A stretch of 15,489 nucleotides of DNA from CAIMZW01 sp037130455 (GTDB taxonomy: Bacteria > Actinomycetota > Actinomycetes > Nanopelagicales > Nanopelagicaceae), in assembly GCA_037130455.1 (NCBI GenBank), contig JBAXSZ010000040.1:1-15489 (forward strand). Direction: 5' to 3'. Below the pieces are notes generated by a model, which saw only the letters and a list, made by a program, of their open reading frames with translations, made no database searches and had not been told where the DNA came from. Shown piece by piece: positions 1-5,876 of this stretch. The stretch's first letter is position 1; each line of letters starts with the position of its first letter. The position numbers were made by a program, and so were the translations under genes.

Positions 1-60
1 AACACCAACACCAACACCAACACCAACACCAACACCAACACCAACACCAACACCAACACC
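1..60. repeat. Perfect hexamer tandem repeat, (AACACC)x10
   Basis: Ten uninterrupted copies of AACACC fill the first 60 bases, followed by a degenerate copy at 61-66 (CACACC). The array probably continues to the left of the window. Its unit is a multiple of three, so copy-number change would lengthen or shorten the encoded Thr-Pro linker without breaking the frame. Confidence 0.95.
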
Positions 61-175
61 CACACCTTCAAAAAGTGCGATAAAACCGCAAAGTATTACC
101 TGCGTTAAAGGAACGGTGACAAGGAGAATTACAGCGGTGAAGCCTAAGTGTCCTGCTGGTTTTAAAAAGAAGTAG
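2..175 (+). CDS. C-terminal part of a secreted or surface protein with a Thr-Pro repeat (5' end outside window)
   Basis: The frame starting at base 2 is open from the window edge to the TAG at 173-175. It encodes eleven Thr-Pro dipeptides, then a 35-residue basic tail (SKSAIKPQ, then ITCVKG, a TRR/TAVKPK stretch, CPAG and a final FKKK). The two cysteines, 16 residues apart, could form a disulfide or be an attachment point. Proline/threonine runs usually act as extended linkers that hold a domain away from the cell surface. From memory, short tails of the pattern TCVKG...VKPKCPAG(Y/F)KKK recur at the ends of secreted proteins in freshwater actinobacteria; I cannot run that search here. No catalytic domain is visible because the N-terminal part is missing. 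The other two plus-strand frames do not give such a protein-like tail, which supports this one. The gene is convergent with the CPBP gene 34 bases on. Confidence 0.7.
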   Translation, partial: TPTPTPTPTPTPTPTPTPTPTPSKSAIKPQSITCVKGTVTRRITAVKPKCPAGFKKK

Positions 176-209
176 AACGAGGTATCGGCAGAAAAAGTCA
201 GTCCTTGAT

Positions 210-998
210 TTATTCTTCGGTGAGTCCAAACTTTTTCATAACTCGGTGCAACTTCTCCTTGTTCCCGCGATCGCTTGCTTGAATAAGCACCCAGCCAGCA
301 CCAATAAAGATTATTGATTCCACCGCAACACCAACCCAATCAGTTCGACCAGTTACTTCGCCAATATATTGAGCTTTGGTGAGAAACTGCATGGGAAGAT
401 CAGAGAGCCCGTGAAAGAGTACGGGTACCCAGATGCTGCCCGTGTACAGCATCAGGCCGCAACAGAGGTAGCCAAAGGCAACTGCGGTAACCATTTGGCC
501 GGAGGTGTAAGCGAAAGATTGCCCACCCCAGATGGCATTACCTACGTGGAGTAAACCGAAGTGGATTGAAGAGATACTGGCCGCAATCCCGACCCCATAT
601 TTTTCTATGGCAGCAAAGATCAGACCGCGACTGAAGAGATCCTCTTCTATCCCGATAAAGAGAGCGAATATAAATCCTTCGAGAATCTGGGAAAGGGAAG
701 CGCTAAGAAGATCATGGCTGAGGTTACGAGGAACCATAAGAAATGCCACGATTGCCAGCCCAATCAGGAGCCGTTTCCGATCTAGTCTGAAAGTGAACCG
801 GGAAAGCGCGCCGGGATAGAAAATCTTGATGAGAATGACCCAGAGCAGGGATGATGCGGCTCGGATGGCGACGTTGTTCCAAAAAGAGGAGAAGGGAAGC
901 TTGTGAACTGGAATGTTTCCGATTCCCCATACCGAAAGAGCGGTGGCCAACAAAACCGCAAGGGCGGTCTTGAAGTAGCTCCGATTCAGGGCTTCCAC
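210..998 (-). CDS. CPBP-family intramembrane metalloprotease (CAAX/Abi type)
   Basis: A 262-residue, very hydrophobic protein with about eight membrane segments. The three motifs of the CPBP (PF02517) family are present in order: an acidic/arginine motif around residues 118-125 (EEDLFSRG), FxxxH at 147-151 (FGLLH) and HxxxD at 196-200 (HGLSD). In the family these residues line an intramembrane active site that can coordinate a metal; members process prenylated proteins, peptides or bacteriocins, and some serve in self-immunity. Aligning the Arg with the family EExxxR motif puts Glu119-Asp120 in place of Glu-Glu. The start is a GTG; an in-frame TGA two codons upstream leaves it as the first possible start, although AAAG directly abutting it is too close to be a normal ribosome site. 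It stands alone on the minus strand, and substrate cannot be predicted. Confidence 0.85.
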   Translation of the reverse strand: MEALNRSYFKTALAVLLATALSVWGIGNIPVHKLPFSSFWNNVAIRAASSLLWVILIKIFYPGALSRFTFRLDRKRLLIGLAIVAFLMVPRNLSHDLLSASLSQILEGFIFALFIGIEEDLFSRGLIFAAIEKYGVGIAASISSIHFGLLHVGNAIWGGQSFAYTSGQMVTAVAFGYLCCGLMLYTGSIWVPVLFHGLSDLPMQFLTKAQYIGEVTGRTDWVGVAVESIIFIGAGWVLIQASDRGNKEKLHRVMKKFGLTEE

Positions 999-1121
999 CT
1001 TTCACCACATTGATTGCATTGAAAATAGTAGTTACTGAAATTCCACTTGTGTTGGATATCAGTTGATCGACGTATCCGACATTGGTGGTTTGCTACTTTA
1101 GCGAAAGAACTGCCAATTCAA

Positions 1122-1565
1122 TCAGGAATTCGCTTCCAAATTAAACATCCAACGAATTCCATACTTATCTAAACAAACGCCCCAGTATCCCCAGGGCTCT
1201 TGGTGTGGGTCGGCTTTTTCGGTGGCACCTTGCGAAAGCTCGGCGTAAACACGATCAATCTCTTCGATGGTTTCAAAGTTCAAACTTAAAGTCGTATTAT
1301 TTCCAACCTTTACTTCATGCCCCATTGAAGGCAACATGTCGGTCGCGAATATTTTATGTCCACCAAGAATTTCAAGTGAAGCATGCATAACACCATCGCG
1401 TTCATTTTCTGGCAGTTGCGCAGCCATTGGGGTATCGGAAAAGCGAATCATCGTTAATTCACCGGTTGGATTAAATATGGAGCGATACCAAGTGAAAGCC
1501 GCTTCGGTTTGCAGTGGGAAATTCAGATAAGTTCCAACAAAAGCCACTGTGTGCTCCGCTCTCAT
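1122..1565 (-). CDS. VOC-family protein, PhnB-like (glyoxalase/bleomycin resistance fold)
   Basis: 147 residues from the ATG at 1565. The sequence follows the PhnB-like branch of the vicinal oxygen chelate superfamily: an N-terminal strand then AAFTWYRSIF, a middle MHASLEILGGHKIFATDMLPS segment split here as MHASLEI and HKIFATDM, a helix with EEIDRVYAELS, and a closing WGYWGVCLDKYGIRWMFN pattern (key residues W, G, D, YG, W). Members are small dimeric proteins often found in stress or resistance settings; most have no proven substrate. A TTG at 1613 would add 16 residues, but family members begin close to the first strand, so the ATG is preferred; neither start has a strong ribosome site. It is divergent from the aminotransferase gene, with 126 bases between starts. 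Function beyond fold is unknown. Confidence 0.8.
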   Translation of the reverse strand: MRAEHTVAFVGTYLNFPLQTEAAFTWYRSIFNPTGELTMIRFSDTPMAAQLPENERDGVMHASLEILGGHKIFATDMLPSMGHEVKVGNNTTLSLNFETIEEIDRVYAELSQGATEKADPHQEPWGYWGVCLDKYGIRWMFNLEANS

Positions 1566-1691
1566 TTCGGTCCGACGGACCAGTTCGGAGTGGGAATTTA
1601 CGGCACAGACCAAGCGGGATACAAGTTAATGTGATTAGGCAAGACCATCACCGATCCCACAAATGCCTGAATAACTGCTTAAATGGGCACT

Positions 1692-3050
1692 ATGACTCAA
1701 CCTCCCGCAGACCCAGCCCGCGGCAAAGAGGTCTTTGACCTCGATCGTGCCCACGTTTTTCACTCCTGGTCCGCCCAGGCGCAAATTTCGCCTTTGCCAG
1801 TCGCCGGGGGAGAAGGCAGCTATTTCTGGGATTTCGATGGCAAGAAGTATTTAGATTTTTCCTGCCAGTTGGTATTCACCAATATTGGCTTCCAGCACCC
1901 AAAGGTCGTGAAGGCGATTCAGGATCAGGCTGCTTTGCTTACAACCATTGCGCCGCAACATGCGAATGAAGCCCGATCCGAAGCGGCAAAGCGGATTACC
2001 GAAAGAGCTGGCAAGCACTTCAATAAAGTCTTCTTCACTAATGGTGGGGCCGACGCGGTAGAAAATGCTATCCGAATGGCTCGGCTTCACACAGGCCGTA
2101 ACAAGATTCTTTCTTTCTATCGCAGCTATCACGGTAATACCACTGCGGCCATTGCCTCAACCGGTGACCCTCGACGTTGGCCCAATGAGTACGCCACTGG
2201 GCATGTGCATTTTTTCGGTCCTTATCAATACCGCTCTGCCTTCTGGGCGAAAGATGAAGCAGAAGAGAGCAAGCGCGCTCTGGAACATTTGGAACAAGTC
2301 ATTATCTTCGAAGGTCCAGCCACCATTGCGGCAATCTTGATTGAATCAGTGGTTGGTACTGCAGGTGTATTGGTTCCTCCTGCCGGATACCTCGAAGGAG
2401 TCCGAGCCTTGTGCGACAAGTACGGCATTAAATGGATTGCAGATGAAGTCATGTCCGGATTTGGCAGAACTGGAAAGTGGTTCGCCTATCAACATTGGGC
2501 CGCGCAGCCAGATCTGATTGTCTTCGCAAAAGGCGTGAACAGTGGTTATGTGCCACTTGGCGGAGTGATTATCAGCGATGAGATCGCGGCAACCTTCAAT
2601 GACCGAGTATTTCCTGGCGGTCTCACCTATAGCGGTCATCCGTTAGCAACAGCTGCTGCCGTGGCAACGCTGGATGCCATGAGTGAAGAAAAGATTGTTG
2701 AAAACGCCGCCGCTATTGGTGAAACTATCATCAAACCATTGCTCTTGGAATTAATGGCAAAACATAAGGTTATTGGTGAAGTTCGTGGTCTAGGTGTCTT
2801 CTGGGCACTGGATCTAGTGAAGGATCGTGCAACCCGAGAGCCATTGGCACCATATGGGGCCAGCAGTCCTGCGATGAACGAACTTGTCGCGGCTTGTAAG
2901 AAATTGGGGCTAATGCCATTTAATAACTACAACCGCCTTCATATTTGCCCTCCATGCAACGTGAGCGAAGCCGAAGTTCGTGAAGGCTTTGCAATACTGG
3001 ATCAAGCATTTACGGCAATTGCCCACCACTACACCGGAAGCGATGCGTGA
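1692..3050 (+). CDS. PLP-dependent class III aminotransferase, probably omega-amino acid (beta-alanine/taurine type):pyruvate
   Basis: 452 residues from the ATG at 1692. Class III (ornithine/omega-aminotransferase) hallmarks are present, numbered from an upstream ATG at 1683 three codons earlier: TNGGADAVENAIRMAR near 119-134 (cofactor phosphate loop), SYHG near 148-151, IADEVMSGFGRTG near 252-264 with Asp254 for the pyridine nitrogen, and the Schiff-base Lys283 in FAKGVNSGYVPLGG. The enzyme should move an amino group from an omega-amino acid to a keto acid in the cytoplasm. Its neighbour 7 bases downstream is a CoA-acylating semialdehyde dehydrogenase, which fits beta-alanine to malonate semialdehyde; GABA, taurine or 3-aminoisobutyrate are alternatives. 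No Shine-Dalgarno is visible. TTAAAT at 1679-1684 lies 7 bases before the ATG at 1692, as in leaderless mRNAs, so that start is chosen. Confidence 0.88.
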   Translation: MTQPPADPARGKEVFDLDRAHVFHSWSAQAQISPLPVAGGEGSYFWDFDGKKYLDFSCQLVFTNIGFQHPKVVKAIQDQAALLTTIAPQHANEARSEAAKRITERAGKHFNKVFFTNGGADAVENAIRMARLHTGRNKILSFYRSYHGNTTAAIASTGDPRRWPNEYATGHVHFFGPYQYRSAFWAKDEAEESKRALEHLEQVIIFEGPATIAAILIESVVGTAGVLVPPAGYLEGVRALCDKYGIKWIADEVMSGFGRTGKWFAYQHWAAQPDLIVFAKGVNSGYVPLGGVIISDEIAATFNDRVFPGGLTYSGHPLATAAAVATLDAMSEEKIVENAAAIGETIIKPLLLELMAKHKVIGEVRGLGVFWALDLVKDRATREPLAPYGASSPAMNELVAACKKLGLMPFNNYNRLHICPPCNVSEAEVREGFAILDQAFTAIAHHYTGSDA

Positions 3051-3057
3051 AAAATAA

Positions 3058-4548
3058 GTGAGTAACAAAGTTAGCCATTACATCAACGGCAAAGTTTTCG
3101 AAGGATCTTCCGACCGCAGTGGTGAAATTTTCAATCCCGCAACGGGAGAGGTAACAGCAACCGTTAACTTCGCAACTCCAGCCATTCTTGATGAAGCAGT
3201 GCAGGCCGCCATTATTGCTGGGCAAGAGTGGGGCAAAACTTCCCTCACGAAGCGAGTTCAGACCCTCTTCGCCTTTCGCGAAATTCTTAATGCCCGAAAA
3301 GAAGAGTTGGCTGCTGTAATCACTTCTGAACATGGAAAAGTTTTGAGTGACGCTCTAGGCGAAGTTACCCGTGGCTTAGAAGTAGTGGAATTTGCCTGCG
3401 GTATTCCGCATCTACTTAAAGGGGGATATTCCGAAGGCGTTTCCACCGGTATTGATGTGTATTCCATTCGTCAACCTCTGGGGGTTGTTGGAATTATCTC
3501 GCCATTTAATTTCCCGGCCATGGTTCCGATGTGGTTCTTCCCCGTGGCCATTGCCACCGGTAATGCCGTCATTTTGAAACCATCTGAAAAAGATCCATCC
3601 GCATCGATGATGATTGCGCAGATGTGGGAGCAAGCTGGATTGCCTTCCGGAGTTTTCAATGTTGTACATGGTGACAAAGTTGTCGTGGATGCCATGTTGG
3701 AACATCCTGGAATTAAAGCGATATCGTTCGTCGGTTCCACCCCTATAGCAAAATATATTTACGAAACGGGCACTAAGCACGGTAAACGTGTTCAAGCTTT
3801 AGGCGGAGCAAAGAACCACATGCTGGTCTTGCCGGACGCCGATTTAGATTTAGCAGCAGATGCCGCGGTCAACGCTGGTTTTGGTTCAGCAGGAGAGCGA
3901 TGCATGGCAATTTCAGTTCTGGTTGCCGTTGAACCCGTTGCGGACAAAATCATCGAAAAGATCAAAGAGCGAATGATCACACTGAGCACGGGTGATGGCA
4001 CCAAGGGAACTGACATGGGGCCGCTGGTTACTCGAGTACATCGAGATAAAGTTGCTGGATATATTGATGCCGGCGTTAAAGATGGCGCAACCCTGGTTGT
4101 GGATGGACGAAATCCAGAAGTAAATGGATCGGCAAATGGTTTCTGGCTCGGGCCAACACTCTTCGATCAGGTGAAGTCCAATATGAGTATTTATACCGAT
4201 GAAATTTTCGGACCCGTTCTTAGTGTGGTTCGCGTTAAATCCTATGAAGAAGGCGTGAAGTTAATCAACGATCACATTTATGGAAATGGCACAGCGATCT
4301 TCACCAATGATGGTGGCGCTGCCCGCAGATTCCAGAATGAGATTCAGGTCGGAATGATCGGGATCAATGTCCCAATCCCAGTGCCTGCCGCTTATTACTC
4401 TTTCGGCGGATGGAAGTCATCGCTCTTTGGCGATACTCATGCCCATGGAAGTGAAGGAGTGCATTTCTTCACCAGAGGCAAGGTTGTGACCAGTCGTTGG
4501 TTGGACCCAAGCCACGGTGGAATCAATCTGGGATTTCCGCAGAACTGA
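3058..4548 (+). CDS. mmsA: CoA-acylating methylmalonate-semialdehyde dehydrogenase
   Basis: 496 residues, the usual family length. It oxidises methylmalonate or malonate semialdehyde with NAD and coenzyme A, giving propionyl-CoA or acetyl-CoA plus CO2. Visible landmarks are the oxyanion Asn151 (SPFNFP), Lys174 in LKPSEKD for cofactor binding, the FVGST nucleotide loop near 224-228, and catalytic Cys282 in GSAGERCMA. The general-base Glu of ordinary aldehyde dehydrogenases (ELGGK) is replaced by the family-specific GGAKNH at 249-254, which separates MmsA from hydrolytic relatives. The start is GTG, 7 bases after the aminotransferase stop, so the two are almost certainly co-transcribed and perhaps translationally coupled. 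Together they suggest carbon and nitrogen recovery from beta-alanine, for example from pyrimidine breakdown; valine or inositol catabolism is less likely because no other genes of those routes are seen. Confidence 0.93.
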   Translation: MSNKVSHYINGKVFEGSSDRSGEIFNPATGEVTATVNFATPAILDEAVQAAIIAGQEWGKTSLTKRVQTLFAFREILNARKEELAAVITSEHGKVLSDALGEVTRGLEVVEFACGIPHLLKGGYSEGVSTGIDVYSIRQPLGVVGIISPFNFPAMVPMWFFPVAIATGNAVILKPSEKDPSASMMIAQMWEQAGLPSGVFNVVHGDKVVVDAMLEHPGIKAISFVGSTPIAKYIYETGTKHGKRVQALGGAKNHMLVLPDADLDLAADAAVNAGFGSAGERCMAISVLVAVEPVADKIIEKIKERMITLSTGDGTKGTDMGPLVTRVHRDKVAGYIDAGVKDGATLVVDGRNPEVNGSANGFWLGPTLFDQVKSNMSIYTDEIFGPVLSVVRVKSYEEGVKLINDHIYGNGTAIFTNDGGAARRFQNEIQVGMIGINVPIPVPAAYYSFGGWKSSLFGDTHAHGSEGVHFFTRGKVVTSRWLDPSHGGINLGFPQN

Positions 4549-4554
4549 TTTCGT

Positions 4555-4701
4555 CTACTTTTTACCAGACTGCAACGCCTTGATTATTTGCTCGTAGATA
4601 CTTGCGGCAAATTCATCTATTTGCTTGTCATCGAGATTTGCGATGTCCTCAGGAATTGGAAGGTAGTGCCGTTGCGGTTTTGTTGATTTTTCTTCAGTCA
4701 T
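4555..4701 (-). CDS. Small hypothetical protein, 48 aa
   Basis: Short minus-strand ORF, ATG at 4701 and TAG at 4555-4557. The message reads GAGAGGAAATCATT before the ATG, giving a strong ribosome site (AGAGGA) at about 8 bases. The product begins MTEEKSTKPQRHYLPIP, continues with an acidic stretch (EDIANLDDKQIDEF) and ends in a predicted amphipathic helix with SIYEQIIKAL and a Lys-Lys tail. There is no membrane segment, cysteine or known motif, and I do not recognise the family. It is convergent with mmsA, the two stop codons being only 6 bases apart. Good ribosome site, helix-like composition and tight packing make it likely to be real. Confidence 0.6.
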   Translation of the reverse strand: MTEEKSTKPQRHYLPIPEDIANLDDKQIDEFAASIYEQIIKALQSGKK

Positions 4702-4825
4702 AATGATTTCCTCTCACTCTTCCCATGCGATTTACATAGGCAGCTCTTCCTTTAGGGCCACCGTCACGCGAGCGGGCGGTTGGCAGAAGTTCTGCTAAAG
4801 GGCAATTGAACTTCTTCTTGAGCAA
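4694..4825 (-). CDS. Possible basic small ORF (43 aa) overlapping the 48-aa gene
   Basis: A reading frame that runs into the next gene with an ATGACTGA overlap (its TGA at 4694-4696, the next ATG at 4701). From a TTG at 4825 it would give 43 residues, rich in Arg, Lys and Gly (key parts CPLAELLPTA, RSRDGGPKGRA, NRMGRVRG). No ATG or GTG is available before residue 34 and no ribosome site precedes the TTG; a TATATT lies just upstream on this strand. The overlap geometry is typical of coupled genes, but the lack of a good start keeps confidence low. An 8-bp inverted repeat (AGAAGTTC 4785-4792, GAACTTCT 4808-4815) lies inside it. Confidence 0.2.
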   Translation of the reverse strand: MLKKKFNCPLAELLPTARSRDGGPKGRAAYVNRMGRVRGNHYD

Positions 4826-4859
4826 GGTAAATATAACACCGTCGTCTGACGTTAAATTA

Positions 4860-4873
4860 AGTAATTAATTACT
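4860..4873. promoter_or_regulatory. 14-bp perfect AT-rich palindrome, possible operator
   Basis: AGTAATTAATTACT is its own reverse complement. It lies 9 bases past the stop of the 79-aa membrane protein gene and about 160 bases before the 48-aa ORF start, both on the minus strand. Perfect palindromes of this size suit a dimeric repressor, but the sequence is AT-rich and has no GC stem for a terminator. The 181-base gap between the two confident genes (4702-4882) holds nothing else firm. Confidence 0.25.
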
Positions 4874-4882
4874 AGGAATAAT

Positions 4883-5122
4883 TCAAATCTTCTGGCTAAC
4901 TTCAGACAGAGCTTTCTTAACAATAACTTTATGGAAGTAGCCAACTCCGAAGGAAAGACAGAGTAAAACGTACCAAATATTTTCCGCTGAAGTCATTGTG
5001 ACTAAGTCTCGTTCACTCAGTGCCTTCTTTACTGGAACTTTTGCCAAATACCCAGCACCAAACGATAAACATTGTAGGAAATACCAAAAAGTTTCCATTG
5101 ACGTAAGCTTCTTGTCATTCAT
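4883..5122 (-). CDS. Small membrane protein with an internal tandem duplication, 79 aa
   Basis: The ATG at 5122 is preceded on its strand by GGAGAATCT, a good ribosome site, so upstream in-frame extension is not used. Residues 7-37 and 44-74 are two copies of one unit: both begin TSxE, then W-Y-x-L-x-C-L-S-F-G-x-G-Y, x-x-K-V-x-V-K-K-A-L-S-E. I count 22 identities over 31 positions. Each copy has a hydrophobic aromatic segment with one Cys followed by a basic amphipathic end, so the product could make two short membrane-inserted helices. At DNA level the copies differ at many third positions, so the duplication is old. I do not recognise a characterised family. It is divergent from the secreted protein gene at 5270 and may share its promoter region. 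Confidence 0.75.
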   Translation of the reverse strand: MNDKKLTSMETFWYFLQCLSFGAGYLAKVPVKKALSERDLVTMTSAENIWYVLLCLSFGVGYFHKVIVKKALSEVSQKI

Positions 5123-5147
5123 AGATTCTCCATTCGTCGAATGTCTC

Positions 5148-5153
5148 AATATA
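5148..5153 (-). promoter_or_regulatory. Probable -10 box for the duplicated membrane protein gene
   Basis: The minus strand reads TATATT, five of six matches to TATAAT, 25 bases upstream of the ATG at 5122, leaving a short leader that includes the GGAGA ribosome site. The -35 position (about 5171-5176, AACTTA) is poor, so this is only a moderate call. Confidence 0.35.
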
Positions 5154-5269
5154 AAGTCAAATGGTTTCCGTAAGTTAGTAGGGTGCCTCTTTGACCAGTC
5201 ACATTTCCGGTTGGATGTTGCAGGTTCGATATTGTTGTGACTTCCCTCCAACTAGATCAGGAGTTTTCA

Positions 5270-5773
5270 ATGGCCAAATATCGTTTCAAATTCTTGCTTG
5301 CAATCATGGGATTAGTAAGTCTCATACTTGTCAGCAGTGAACCAGTCTTTGCAGCCACGAGTCCCGGATCAAAGTGCACAAAGCTTGGACAAATCATTAA
5401 TAGCGGTGGGAAACAACTTACTTGCTCACTCATCTGGACGACTTCTGCCTCAAAGCCTGTTCAATCAAAAACTCCGAGCAAACAGGTAACTCTTCACGAT
5501 AAATCATTTCGACTTGAATCTGTAACTTTCAATTCAAGTTTGGGGTCAGCGGGAGGAGATGCACGCGTTACCAATATTTCCAACCATTCGCGGACGGCAA
5601 TTTTAGGAATCACGATATTTGCTTCCGATGGAAAAACTATTTTGGTCAATTTGGTCGGCAATGCGAATGACGTTTCACCAGGTCAAACGGTGACTGTTTC
5701 CTTCTTTAGCGCTGGTGGCGATCTGCCATCTGGAAGTTTTAAGTACACATTTCAGGTAACGGCTGAGTTTTAG
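5270..5773 (+). CDS. Secreted protein with a two-Cys segment and an FxLYP/DUF4352-like beta domain
   Basis: 167 residues from the ATG at 5270, which has AGGAG seven bases upstream; an earlier ATG at 5237 lacks such a site and would bury the signal peptide. Residues 1-28 are a classical signal peptide (Lys/Arg start, hydrophobic core, VFA then cleavage). Residues 34-54 carry GSKCTKLGQ...KQLTCSLIW, two cysteines 16 apart (Cys36, Cys52), a module I associate with actinobacterial secreted proteins. After a Ser/Lys/Pro linker, residues 75-167 form a beta-rich domain (FRLESVTFNSS, ARVTNIS, ILGITIFASDGK, VSPGQTVTVSFFS) with the pattern of FxLYP or DUF4352-like immunoglobulin folds. It is presumably extracellular; partner and function are unknown. 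It reads away from the duplicated membrane protein gene. Confidence 0.75.
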   Translation: MAKYRFKFLLAIMGLVSLILVSSEPVFAATSPGSKCTKLGQIINSGGKQLTCSLIWTTSASKPVQSKTPSKQVTLHDKSFRLESVTFNSSLGSAGGDARVTNISNHSRTAILGITIFASDGKTILVNLVGNANDVSPGQTVTVSFFSAGGDLPSGSFKYTFQVTAEF

Positions 5774-5876
5774 CAAAGACCTCCATGATCAGCCGCGAGC
5801 GCTAGTTCTGCAATAGCGATATTGGCGGAAACTATTGTTCTGGAAGTCCTACCGAATCCTTAAGACATAATCGAAC

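Noticed and set aside
1..60. CRISPR array
   Set aside because: The repeat is a plain six-base tandem without spacers and encodes a Thr-Pro stalk.
724..1008. Minus-strand 94-codon frame overlapping the CPBP gene
   Set aside because: Shadow of the CPBP gene in another frame; no domain pattern and the CPBP motifs are decisive.
1569..1581. GGTCC-GAC-GGACC inverted repeat upstream of the VOC gene
   Set aside because: Arms of only five bases with a three-base centre are common by chance; no matching second site.
4785..4815. AGAAGTTC / GAACTTCT inverted repeat with a 15-base loop
   Set aside because: No T-run follows on either strand and it lies within a possible ORF; not enough for a terminator or operator call.
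5774..5876. Possible terminator between the convergent secreted protein and kinase genes
   Set aside because: Only a 5-bp CGCTA/TAGCG stem without a T-run was found.
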